DNA from: G963663615 sp963663615
Lineage (GTDB): Bacteria > Bacteroidota > Ignavibacteria > Ignavibacteriales > Melioribacteraceae
Length of the DNA stretch: 64,000 nt
Assembly: GCA_963663615.1 (NCBI GenBank)
Contig: OY760517.1
Location: 1,426,001 to 1,490,000, forward strand
Direction of reading: 5' to 3'
A model generated the notes under the pieces. The model ran no database searches and was not told the DNA's origin. It was given only the letters and a program-made list of their open reading frames with translations. The first letter of the stretch is position 1. Every line of letters begins with the position of its first letter. Positions 56,078 to 64,000 of the stretch are shown here, piece after piece. The position numbers and the translations under genes are program-made.

Positions 56078-58723
56078 ATGCTTAGACAGCTGTTTTTTAT
56101 ATTCTTGATTGCAGTTTCAGTAAATATTTTTGCACAAGATTATCTATATAAAAATGATAAGTTTACCCTTTATAGCAATGGAGTAAAAGAGGGTAAGTTT
56201 GAATCAAAAGTTATTTCACCTCAAAAGATGGTATCCAACTATTCGGATGCATTTGAACAAGGCTTTAGCAGGTTTGTGAGGTTCAAGTTTTGCATAAATG
56301 GTGAAGATAATGAAAACCCTTCTGGTAACGACCATACATTTTACCTAAATCCAATAGATGGAAAACAAACAACAAGTATATACAAATTTGGGGCAATGGA
56401 AGAGTCTGAAGACCCTGTAGATGAAGAGAGTGCTCCAATAGAATTTGGGCAGAAAATTGTTGTTAAACTTAGACTCGATATGTCGGAAGTGTTTAATAGT
56501 TTTGGAAAAATGGGACATTTCAAAACTAATACCGGTTCGATAATCAAAAAGGATCAGTTCAGGTTTGTTAGTGTTTCGGGTGGTACACCACCATTAAACT
56601 GGACGTTCAGTAATGATAATACTGATGAAATGTTTATTATGAAGGATGATGATAACGATAATATTTATGAACTTGATATAACCTTCAAAAAAGAAGCTGT
56701 ACGTAAACTTGAAGATAACTTTTTTGTGTGGGAGCTGGTTAAAAATACTAACGGTCTGCCAAAGTACAGTAGTGATATACCAATTGTTGAAGCTCTTTAT
56801 AACCTTTCTCTGGAAGAAATGCTATTTGATATAAGAGAGGATGGAGCTTTTATGGCGGGCTTAAAATGGGAAGGCGTGTGGACACGAGATATAAGCTATA
56901 GTATAATTTTATCGCTCGCTGCTGTAAATCCTGATGCATCTAAAGCAAGTTTGATGGCAAAGGTTAAAGATGGTATGATTATTCAGGATACCGGTACAGG
57001 TGGTTCGTGGCCGGTTTCAACAGACAGGATGGTTTGGGCACTTGCTGCATGGGAAATATTTAAAGTTACCGGTGATATGGACTGGTTGAGGTCTTCATAC
57101 AATATTATTAAAAAAACAGCTGAATACGATTCATTTAACATTTTCGATAATAAAACTACTCTTGTATGTGGTGAATCCTCATTTCTGGACTGGAGGGAGC
57201 AGACATATCCGCGATGGATGGACCCAAAAGATATTTACACTTCTAAAAATTTAGGTACAAATGCTGTGCATTATCGGGTATATACAATACTTGATGAAAT
57301 GGCTGAATTACTTGGTGAAGCCAAAACCGGTTATGCTGAGGTTGCATCTGAAATTAAGGAAGGTGTTAACAATTATCTATGGTCTGATAAACATCAGTAT
57401 TTTGGACAGTATTTATATGGCAGAAACAATCTTGCACTTTCCGAAAGAGCGGAAGCTTTGGGTACCGCACTAATGGTGCTTTATAATGGGAGCAAGAAGG
57501 ATGTAAAACTAACCGAAACTTTACCTGTTACAGATTACGGTGTTCCATGCATTTTTCCGCAAATACCTAATATGCCAAACTATCATAATAATGGTATTTG
57601 GCCTTTTGTTGTTTCATATTATACGTGGGCTGCTGTAAAGGAAAATAACACCAAAGCTGTTGAGCACGGTTTGGCTTCAATATTCAGGGCTGCCGGATTG
57701 TTCCTTACAAACAAGGAAAATATGGTTGCCAACAATGGTAATTGTCTTGGTACCGAAATTAACTCTGACAGGCAATTATGGAGTGTTGCAGGTAACCTTG
57801 CGGCTGTTTATCGAGTGCTATTTGGTATGGAGTTTAAATCTGATAAACTTGAGTTTAACCCTCTTGTGCCAAAAACGTATCAATCTGTTCATAAACTAAA
57901 AGACTTTAAATACCGTAATGCTCTTCTTGATATTACTGTTGAAGGTTATGGTAATGCTATTTCCGAGTTTATGGTTGATGGTAAATCTTCCAATGAATAT
58001 TACATACCCGGCGATTTGAATGGGAAACATACAATTACCATAAGGCTAAATGGTAATGATGGTTTTGGTAAAATCAATTTGGTAAATACTGTATTTGCCC
58101 CCGAAACTCCAGGAGTTAACTGCAATGGCGAGTTAATTGAATGGAAAAAGATTGATAATGCAAAGGAATACCATATTTACAAGAATGGTAAGTATTTTGC
58201 CTCTACTGTTCGAAATAGTTACGGCATTTTAACAGCAACCGGTATTTCGGAATATCAGGTGATGTCTATTGACAAGGATGGAAATAGCTCTTTCTTAAGT
58301 GAGCCGGTTTACAGTAATTTTGTTAGTGAAAATGTATTGAAGTATTCTGTTTCGCAAGATGAATCATACATTACATTAAGTAGAGACAAAAACACCATCG
58401 TAACCATTGATGTTGAAATTGCGGAAGATGGAAAATACTATGCGGATTTTTGCTATGCAAATGGGAATGGTCCTATAAATACCGATAATAAATGTGCTAT
58501 AAGAACACTATATGTTGATGACAAATTAGCCGGAACAGTAGTTTTAGCACAAAGAGGTACAAATTTATGGGACAATTGGGGGTATTCCAACACTTTATGT
58601 CTTGATTTAAAGAAAGGGAATCACCAATTTAAACTTGAATTCAATAAACTCAATCAAAACATGAATATTGATGTTAACAAGGCATTGTTAAAGCATGTTC
58701 GTGTTTACCCTAAAAACCAATAA
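56078..58723 (+). CDS. Six-hairpin glycosidase-like protein with C-terminal CBM6/35-like domain
   Basis: 881 aa with signal peptide (~1-19). The N-terminal ~200 residues are beta-rich. The (alpha/alpha)6 core (~245-610) has 'GVWTRDISYSIILSLA', 'SFLDWREQTYPRW' and 'NGIWPFVVSYYTWAA', resembling MGH1/GH63/GH15-like six-hairpin enzymes; the exact GH family is uncertain. The last ~110 residues ('YYADFCYANGNGPINTDNK', 'AIRTLYVD', 'WDNWGYSN') look like a CBM6/CBM35-type sugar-binding domain. It has no T9SS tail. GGAGATT precedes the ATG; the GH66 gene follows at 12 bases, so they act together. Expected to cleave glucan or related oligosaccharides; substrate not certain. Confidence 0.8.
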   Translation: MLRQLFFIFLIAVSVNIFAQDYLYKNDKFTLYSNGVKEGKFESKVISPQKMVSNYSDAFEQGFSRFVRFKFCINGEDNENPSGNDHTFYLNPIDGKQTTSIYKFGAMEESEDPVDEESAPIEFGQKIVVKLRLDMSEVFNSFGKMGHFKTNTGSIIKKDQFRFVSVSGGTPPLNWTFSNDNTDEMFIMKDDDNDNIYELDITFKKEAVRKLEDNFFVWELVKNTNGLPKYSSDIPIVEALYNLSLEEMLFDIREDGAFMAGLKWEGVWTRDISYSIILSLAAVNPDASKASLMAKVKDGMIIQDTGTGGSWPVSTDRMVWALAAWEIFKVTGDMDWLRSSYNIIKKTAEYDSFNIFDNKTTLVCGESSFLDWREQTYPRWMDPKDIYTSKNLGTNAVHYRVYTILDEMAELLGEAKTGYAEVASEIKEGVNNYLWSDKHQYFGQYLYGRNNLALSERAEALGTALMVLYNGSKKDVKLTETLPVTDYGVPCIFPQIPNMPNYHNNGIWPFVVSYYTWAAVKENNTKAVEHGLASIFRAAGLFLTNKENMVANNGNCLGTEINSDRQLWSVAGNLAAVYRVLFGMEFKSDKLEFNPLVPKTYQSVHKLKDFKYRNALLDITVEGYGNAISEFMVDGKSSNEYYIPGDLNGKHTITIRLNGNDGFGKINLVNTVFAPETPGVNCNGELIEWKKIDNAKEYHIYKNGKYFASTVRNSYGILTATGISEYQVMSIDKDGNSSFLSEPVYSNFVSENVLKYSVSQDESYITLSRDKNTIVTIDVEIAEDGKYYADFCYANGNGPINTDNKCAIRTLYVDDKLAGTVVLAQRGTNLWDNWGYSNTLCLDLKKGNHQFKLEFNKLNQNMNIDVNKALLKHVRVYPKNQ

Positions 58724-58735
58724 TTAAAAGAGATT

Positions 58736-60745
58736 ATGAGAAAGTTTATTTTTATACTACTTTTTATTACAGTTAACTTATACTCTGCCGAAATAATTAA
58801 AGTAGAAACAGATAAGGCGAGATACGAAGTTAATGAGGATGTGAGTTTTGATCTTGTACTGGATAGTTTTAGCGATAATTTAACACTTCTAATTAAGTAT
58901 TATCATCAGGATAGAATTGTTAAGACCGAAGAAGTGAATCCTGAAAGTGAACAGGTTAACTGGGTTTGGCAAACACCTGCCGAGGATTATAAAGGCTATC
59001 TTGTTACAATTGAGCTGTTGGAAAATAATTCAAAACTTGATGAGGTTTCAATTGGTGTTGATGTTTCATCCGACTGGTCAAAATTTCCTCGTTATGGTTT
59101 CCTCTCTTATTTTGAACCAACACATCCCGATACAATTGGCAAAAGAATAGCAAAGCTTAATCGTTTTCATATAAATGGTTTACAGTTTTATGACTGGCAT
59201 TATAAACATCATAAACCGTTAAAAGGTACTGGTGACGATCCGGCAGTTACATGGTTCGATATTGCCAACCGTCAGGTATATTTATATACCGTCCGAAATT
59301 ATATTAATGCTGCCCGTTCCCGTAACATGATGTCAATGGGCTATAATCTTATTTACGGTGCTTTTGATAATGCCGCTACTGATGGAGTTTCGGATGAGTG
59401 GCGTATGTTTAAGGATGCTAATCATGTAACTCCTGATCTTCATGATTTGCCTTCCAACTGGGTAAGTGATATATATTTGATGAACCCTGAAAATACAAAT
59501 TGGCAGAATCATATTATTTACCATACAAAGGATGCATTTAAAGCTCTTGATTTTGACGGATGGCATGTTGACCAGCTTGGTGGCAGGGGAACTGTTTACA
59601 ATTATAATGGTGATGTAATTAACGTTCCGCAGGGGTTTGTAAATTTGCTTTCAAAAGCGAAAGACAGTTTGCAATGTTCACTTGTTATGAATGCTGTGGG
59701 ACAGTATGCACAACAGCAAATTGCTGGTAGTGAGGTAGATTTCCTTTACTCGGAAGTGTGGGAACCAAATACAACCTTGGAAAAATTGGCTGAGATTATT
59801 ATACAGAATGATGAGTTTTCAGGTAATCAGTTAAAATCCGTATTGGCTGCATATATTCATAAAGAATTATCCGGAAGTGCAAATTCATTTAATCCGGCGG
59901 CAGTTCTGTATGCCGATGCAATAATATTTGCTTTTGGCGGTGCTCACCTCGAGCTTGGGGAGCACATGTTGTGCAATGAATATTTTCCTAACAATAATCT
60001 ATCCGTTAGTGCTGAGTTGGAAGCTGATCTTGTTAATTATTATGATTTTCTTGTAGCTTATCAGAACCTTTTAAGAGGCGATTCGGAAGAAATTGATGAA
60101 CTGCCTACTTCAACTGAAATTGAAATTGTGAAGTGGAGACGTGCATTAAAAGTATGGAGCTATGCTAAGCAACAAGGTGATAAAAAAATATTCCATCTTA
60201 TAAATCTTGCTGATGCCAGCACTTTGGACTGGAGAGACAACTTAAAAACTCAAACCGCACCAACCGAAAAATTTGATATTCCTGTAACATTATCAAGTGC
60301 AGAGCAAGTTTACAAAGTATGGTTTGCCTCACCGGATTATAATAAAGGTGCACCTCAGAATATCGAGTTTACTCAGGAAGATGGTAATGTTAGTTTTAAT
60401 TTGCCATATCTTGAATATTGGGATATGATAGTTTTTGATTATGATCCTTTGTCGGATGTTGAAGAGCAGAAGGGAGTTCCAACAAAATACGGACTGAATC
60501 AGAATTATCCAAATCCGTTTAATCCCTCAACAAAAATTAGTTATGCAGTAAAGAATAGTGGGCACGTGATGCTTGCTGTTTATGATATTCTGGGTAACAA
60601 GGTTGCTGATTTGGTAAATAGTTACCAGTTGGCAGGTAACTACATTGCAGATTTCAACGCATCGGGATTATCATCTGGGGTTTATTTTTATCAATTAAAG
60701 ACTGAAAATTTTACCGATCAGAAGAAAATGCTGTTTCTTAAATAA
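58736..60745 (+). CDS. GH66 family dextranase-like enzyme with T9SS sorting domain
   Basis: 669 aa. Signal peptide ~1-18, an N-terminal Ig-like domain (~20-110), then the GH66 (beta/alpha)8 barrel (~115-450): 'YGFLSYFEP', 'NGLQFYDWHYKHHKPL', nucleophile Asp279 in DGWHVDQLG and acid/base Glu340 in YSEVWEP. GH66 enzymes cut alpha-1,6-glucan (dextran) or make cyclo-isomaltooligosaccharides. A beta C-domain (~460-585) and a T9SS sorting domain (NYPNPFNPSTKI...KKMLFLK) follow. AGAGATT precedes the ATG. With the binding proteins around it, this points to surface degradation of dextran-like glucan. Confidence 0.92.
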   Translation: MRKFIFILLFITVNLYSAEIIKVETDKARYEVNEDVSFDLVLDSFSDNLTLLIKYYHQDRIVKTEEVNPESEQVNWVWQTPAEDYKGYLVTIELLENNSKLDEVSIGVDVSSDWSKFPRYGFLSYFEPTHPDTIGKRIAKLNRFHINGLQFYDWHYKHHKPLKGTGDDPAVTWFDIANRQVYLYTVRNYINAARSRNMMSMGYNLIYGAFDNAATDGVSDEWRMFKDANHVTPDLHDLPSNWVSDIYLMNPENTNWQNHIIYHTKDAFKALDFDGWHVDQLGGRGTVYNYNGDVINVPQGFVNLLSKAKDSLQCSLVMNAVGQYAQQQIAGSEVDFLYSEVWEPNTTLEKLAEIIIQNDEFSGNQLKSVLAAYIHKELSGSANSFNPAAVLYADAIIFAFGGAHLELGEHMLCNEYFPNNNLSVSAELEADLVNYYDFLVAYQNLLRGDSEEIDELPTSTEIEIVKWRRALKVWSYAKQQGDKKIFHLINLADASTLDWRDNLKTQTAPTEKFDIPVTLSSAEQVYKVWFASPDYNKGAPQNIEFTQEDGNVSFNLPYLEYWDMIVFDYDPLSDVEEQKGVPTKYGLNQNYPNPFNPSTKISYAVKNSGHVMLAVYDILGNKVADLVNSYQLAGNYIADFNASGLSSGVYFYQLKTENFTDQKKMLFLK

Positions 60746-60781
60746 CAGATTCAAAGCATAAAATAAATAGTTGGAGGCTAT

Positions 60782-62035
60782 ATGAAAAAAAGTGTAATAC
60801 TTTTCTTCTTTTTTGCAATTACCATTTCGCTTTTTTCACAGGATATGTATGTTAGAGGTGAGATGAATGATTGGGGTACTAGCGATGGTCCAATGGTGGA
60901 CGATGGTACTAATGGCGATGCTGTTGCCGGTGATAGTATCTATACTTATACTGTTACTATTGCTACACCAGGCAGATATGAATGGAAAGTTGCCGATGCT
61001 GACTGGACATTTATTGTACCATGGGCAGGTGGCAATGATAACTCGTGGGTAATTACTACTACTGAAAATCAGGAAGTTGTTTTTACAATTGACAGAAGTG
61101 TTCATAATGATGAGTTTGAACCGCTTTGGGATATTGTTAATGCAAATGATCAATTACCTACACCTACTAGTGATGTAGTTTGTGCCGGTGACCATAACGG
61201 CTGGAATAATGCTGGTGAAGAAACCATGTATGATGATGGTGAAAATGGCGATTGGGAAGCTGGTGATGGTGTTTTGGCTTTTCATATTGTTCAGGCAAAT
61301 GCTGGCACTTACAGCTGGAAACCGGTTATGTCTGGTACTTGGGATTGCTGGATTGCAATAGGCAGAACAATTAATTCGGGTAATATGCAGTATATTACTG
61401 GTGAAGAAAATGAAGATGTTTATTGTTATCTTAACCTAAATACTGGCAGACTTGCTACTGTTTTAGGTGCTCCTCTTCCGGTTGAGTTAACCTCGTTTAA
61501 TGCTGTTGCCAATAATGAAAACGTGATTATTAAATGGCAGACAGCTACCGAATTGAATAATGATGGTTTTGAAATTGAAAGAAAATATGAAAACAATAAC
61601 TGGGAAACAATTAGTTTTGTTGACGGTAATGGTACTACTTCACAGGTAAGCTCGTATAGTTTTACTGATAAACCTGGCAAAACCGGTTTATACAGCTACA
61701 GATTAAAACAGATTGACTATGATGGTACTTTTACTTACTCTGGTTATGTAAATGTTGAGCTTACTGCTCCGGAGAAATTCCAGCTTTCACAGAACTATCC
61801 TAATCCTTTTAACCCATCTACAACAATTAACTATACAATTCCCGAAACTAATAATGTTACACTTAAGGTTTATAACGTTTTAGGTAAGGAAGTTTCTGTA
61901 TTGGTTAATAAAAAGCAGGAAAGCGGATTTTACGAAGTTAGTTTTGATGCATCTTCACTTGCCAGTGGTATATACTTCTATACTCTTAATTCTGGTAATA
62001 ATGTATCAACAAGGAAGATGATGCTGATTAAATAA
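60782..62035 (+). CDS. Secreted carbohydrate-binding-like protein with T9SS sorting domain
   Basis: 417 aa. Signal peptide (MKKSVILFFFFAITISLFSQ), two E-set-like modules (~21-105, ~120-225) with 'MYVRGEMNDWG' and 'VVCAGDHNGWN' as in the SusE/CBM-like domains of the gene at 54504, a Fn3-like domain (~228-325: 'FNAVANNENVIIKWQT'), then a T9SS sorting domain (NYPNPFNPSTTI...RKMMLIK). No catalytic motif is visible. It follows GH66 by 36 bases with a GGAGG site, the last gene of the cluster; a strong terminator follows. Likely a surface glucan-binding partner. Confidence 0.88.
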   Translation: MKKSVILFFFFAITISLFSQDMYVRGEMNDWGTSDGPMVDDGTNGDAVAGDSIYTYTVTIATPGRYEWKVADADWTFIVPWAGGNDNSWVITTTENQEVVFTIDRSVHNDEFEPLWDIVNANDQLPTPTSDVVCAGDHNGWNNAGEETMYDDGENGDWEAGDGVLAFHIVQANAGTYSWKPVMSGTWDCWIAIGRTINSGNMQYITGEENEDVYCYLNLNTGRLATVLGAPLPVELTSFNAVANNENVIIKWQTATELNNDGFEIERKYENNNWETISFVDGNGTTSQVSSYSFTDKPGKTGLYSYRLKQIDYDGTFTYSGYVNVELTAPEKFQLSQNYPNPFNPSTTINYTIPETNNVTLKVYNVLGKEVSVLVNKKQESGFYEVSFDASSLASGIYFYTLNSGNNVSTRKMMLIK

Positions 62036-62059
62036 TTGGTAAAAAGCTTAAACAAAATT

Positions 62060-62088
62060 GGCTGACTTTTAACGTCAGCCTTTTTTTT
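62060..62088 (+). terminator. Terminator closing the secreted glycan cluster
   Basis: Stem GGCTGAC/GTCAGCC, 7-base loop, then eight T. It also lies at the end of the minus-strand gene 62104-62820. Confidence 0.92.
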
Positions 62089-62103
62089 ACTATTCAAACT
62101 CTA

Positions 62104-62820
62104 CTATGGGGTATCGCATTCTTTCGAAATTATTTTTGTAAACAATTTTAGAAAATTCTCATCCAGTTTTTCCTCATAGGGATCGACATATCTAATTGTT
62201 GAGTTAATGCTATTCCACCATCCGTATGTGGTTAATTGCAATTTGGCATGAATCATTTTTTGTGGTGAATTTAACTTTTCCTGGTATTCTTTTTCGAGAT
62301 TTTCAGGAGAACCATTATTCTTTTTTTGTTCTTCTTTTAGCTTGTACCATGCCCCGAGAATAGTTTCATCATCAGAATTTAGTATTATTGCATAATTATT
62401 GCTTTCAGTATTATATACTGAATCAAGCAATGCTTTAGGGTCTGTATAAGATAACAATGTTATTCTCTTTGCATTGTAAACATCATTTAGCTCATTCAGT
62501 CTTTTTTGTTTAATTTTATTCCAAAAAGGTAAATTAACAACTTCAAGAGTAGTTAGAACTTGTTTGGCTGTTTTGTATTCCTGATCTAAACTTTGGACAC
62601 TAAACTTCTCTATATTCTCAGGATTTGTAGTAGTTACATTGTATAAAAAAGTATCGAAATTTAACAACTTGTATGTATCAGCAATTTGTTTTTCACTAAA
62701 TATTGTATCATCGTAAGATGCAGTATAATAGCACATACCGTCAATTGTATTCCAGCTAAATGTTTTATCACCAGCAACCAATACTGATGCAAACAATAAG
62801 ATTATAATCAATTGCTTCAT
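62104..62820 (-). CDS. Hypothetical secreted protein
   Basis: 238 aa with a short signal peptide (MKQLIIILLFASVLVAG); no lipobox. The body is helical with basic and acidic stretches ('KLKEEQKKNNGSPENLEKEY') and aromatic motifs (FSWNTIDG, TYGWWNSINS). No family recognised and no repeated or catalytic motif found. It is convergent with the glycan cluster and shares its terminator hairpin. The 135-base gap to the next minus-strand gene contains the latter's terminator, so it is a separate unit. A periplasmic role is likely but unproven. Confidence 0.65.
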   Translation of the reverse strand: MKQLIIILLFASVLVAGDKTFSWNTIDGMCYYTASYDDTIFSEKQIADTYKLLNFDTFLYNVTTTNPENIEKFSVQSLDQEYKTAKQVLTTLEVVNLPFWNKIKQKRLNELNDVYNAKRITLLSYTDPKALLDSVYNTESNNYAIILNSDDETILGAWYKLKEEQKKNNGSPENLEKEYQEKLNSPQKMIHAKLQLTTYGWWNSINSTIRYVDPYEEKLDENFLKLFTKIISKECDTP

Positions 62821-62898
62821 TTGAAATCCTTAATAATGAAAACTCCACTTTTGGTAAGTTATTAAAGCTGAATAGAAAATTCAAATAAAGTATTGATA

Positions 62899-62929
62899 AT
62901 AAAAAACCCGCCAGGAGGGACTGACGGGT
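62899..62929 (-). terminator. Terminator after the small membrane protein gene
   Basis: Stem ACCCGTCA/TGGCGGGT (one G-U pair) followed on the minus strand by TTTTTTATTATC. Confidence 0.85.
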
Positions 62930-62955
62930 ATAGGAGGAACCTGTACAAAGAGTGC

Positions 62956-63318
62956 TTATTTTGTTTTTATGTAGTAATACAAGGGTGCGTTATTAATATT
63001 TATACTATTTGTAGTTTCAAATCTTGGTGAGTTAGCCATTGTAATATTGGCAAAGTTGTGTTTTTCCTTAAGCTCTTTCCAGGAAGAAGAATGATTGCTG
63101 AAAAATAGAGATGGGGAGAGTGAAGTAATTAAGATACTTCCTTCTGGCAATTGCATTAATTTTGTTTCTTGAATAGAATTTGAGTTCTGAGGGATAAATG
63201 ATGAAAAGATGTTGCTGTCTGAATTTAATGTAAGAATTGACATAATAGAAATAAAACCTATTACAACCAATCCGCTGCCAATACTCGACAATAATATTTT
63301 CCTACGTAACTTTAACAT
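62956..63318 (-). CDS. Small membrane protein of unknown function
   Basis: 120 aa: basic N-terminus (MLKLRRK) and one membrane helix (~9-32), then a polar extracytoplasmic domain with 'QLPEGSILITSLSPSLF'. The ATG at 63318 has GGAGG 5 bases upstream; the frame extends upstream to 63387 but only through a hairpin leader, so it is not used. No family recognised. The leader carries a strong hairpin with a T-run just before the Shine-Dalgarno site, suggesting regulated transcription or translation. Confidence 0.6.
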   Translation of the reverse strand: MLKLRRKILLSSIGSGLVVIGFISIMSILTLNSDSNIFSSFIPQNSNSIQETKLMQLPEGSILITSLSPSLFFSNHSSSWKELKEKHNFANITMANSPRFETTNSININNAPLYYYIKTK

Positions 63319-63330
63319 TAAACCTCCATA

Positions 63331-63384
63331 AAAAGAAGCGGCTGACAGTTTTGGGTGAGGTGGTGAGACTCTTGCGTCAGCCGC
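63331..63384 (-). promoter_or_regulatory. Leader hairpin (possible attenuator)
   Basis: 9-bp GC-rich stem GCGGCTGAC/GTCAGCCGC (63338-63346 with 63376-63384), 29-base loop, then on the minus strand TTCTTTTTATGGAGG, i.e. T-run immediately before the Shine-Dalgarno. The loop contains ACCTC, complementary to part of GGAGGT. It may also be the end of the GH2 transcript. Confidence 0.5.
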
Positions 63385-63653
63385 CACAGCTTTAGTTAAT
63401 AGGTGGGTTGGTTGTTAAAACTTTATATTATATTGTAATTATGGTAAAAACATAAATACAACAGATGTTAACAGAACGACATCGAATAATTGAGTTAAAT
63501 AACTTAATTTCTGTACTAAACCTAATATTTAACTTTTGTAAACACAATAGTCTTTTATTACCAATTTTTAGGAAAAATATATAGTGAGAAAGTACCTATA
63601 ATGTTAAAAAGCCGGAGATAAACCCTCTTTATTTTATTCGCCGGGGCAATAAA

Positions 63654-64000
63654 TTATTTGTTTTTGTACGCTTTTTGAAGGATATAGAAAGCTTCCTTTT
63701 TTTCACCTTTATCAGATATTAATCCCTTTCTGTTCCAACCATCCTGTATTTCAGGTAGTACTCTGCGGGGTGATCGGAAGTCAACGAGTATCCATGGTGA
63801 AAGTCCGGCTAACTGATCAAGTCTGTCGAACATTTTGAGGTTTTCTTCATATAGATGTGCCTGGAACTCTTCACTCCATACGGTTTCATTGTCACCATGA
63901 AAACCATACTTTGCACCTGCACCAAATTCACTTACCGTAACCGGTTTGTTGTATTTTATTTTCCATTCAATTTTACTGCATTTATCGGGGCGACCATCAT
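63654..64000 (-). CDS. 3' end of a GH2 beta-glycosidase, cut by the window edge
   Basis: The frame runs from the right edge to TAA at 63654-63656, about 115 codons, with no start because the gene begins outside the window. 'NKPVTVSEFGAGAKYGFHG' is the GH2 nucleophile region (Glu of VSEFGAGA), 'WILVDFRSPRR' and 'WNRKGLISDKGEKKEAFYIL' are the usual C-terminal motifs of beta-galactosidase/glucuronidase enzymes. The residue set leans to beta-glucuronidase-type GH2. Its neighbour is the small membrane protein; between 63388 and 63653 nothing else is seen except a GC-rich inverted repeat near 63610-63650 that may terminate it. Confidence 0.88.
   Translation of the reverse strand, partial: DGRPDKCSKIEWKIKYNKPVTVSEFGAGAKYGFHGDNETVWSEEFQAHLYEENLKMFDRLDQLAGLSPWILVDFRSPRRVLPEIQDGWNRKGLISDKGEKKEAFYILQKAYKNK

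Overview
This AT-rich window most resembles a member of the Ignavibacteria (Ignavibacteriota/Chlorobi side of the FCB superphylum). The evidence is five secreted proteins ending in the 'NYPNPFNPST' type of type IX secretion (T9SS) sorting domain, clear Shine-Dalgarno sites (GGAGG/AAGGAG) rather than the weak ones of true Bacteroidetes, frequent TTG starts, and a tRNA without encoded CCA. The assignment is inference from sequence style; no 16S gene is present.

Layout. 1-2.3 kb: tail of a peptidase-MA/TPR-like protein and a CCA-adding enzyme. 2.4-10.6 kb: an export block (TolC, MacA-like adaptor, MacB-type ATPase and two permeases), then a convergent ABC-2 pair. 10.7-20.1 kb: RecQ, a chemoreceptor, a small lipoprotein, a rhomboid protease, pgk, gap and a YkgJ-type cysteine-cluster protein. 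20.2-21.1 kb: tRNA-Leu(CAA) followed by two near-identical GIY-YIG nuclease genes and a broken copy of the tRNA 3' half, apparently a small tRNA-targeting mobile unit. 21-31 kb: a nine-heme T9SS cytochrome, a GH3-esterase fusion, an FG-GAP repeat protein and a ricin-type lectin protein. 31-34 kb: metX and metY under a SAM-I riboswitch. 34-37 kb: two MDR oxidoreductases and a small conserved pair. 37-46.6 kb: a PKD-repeat giant, a LysM/FecR protein and a membrane adenylate cyclase. 46.9-49.8 kb: a cytochrome c-PQQ sugar dehydrogenase, a GH92 mannosidase remnant and a ROK-family protein. 50-62 kb: membrane-anchored solute-binding protein, histidine kinase and sigma54 activator, then a -24/-12 promoter candidate in front of four secreted carbohydrate-active proteins including a GH66 dextranase-like enzyme. 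62-64 kb: two small envelope proteins and the 3' end of a GH2 glycosidase.

Working model (inference). Much of the second half concerns extracellular glycans. The 50-54 kb trio would sense a sugar and, through the sigma54 activator, switch on the adjacent secreted glycan-binding and glycan-cleaving proteins, which T9SS would place on the surface. GH3, GH2, ROK and sugar dehydrogenase genes would handle the products. No SusC/SusD pair is visible, so this differs from a classical Bacteroidetes utilization locus. The most unusual structures are the tRNA-Leu/GIY-YIG duplication, the solute-binding protein/kinase/sigma54 circuit, the GH92 remnant and the cyclase/FecR/PKD trio.
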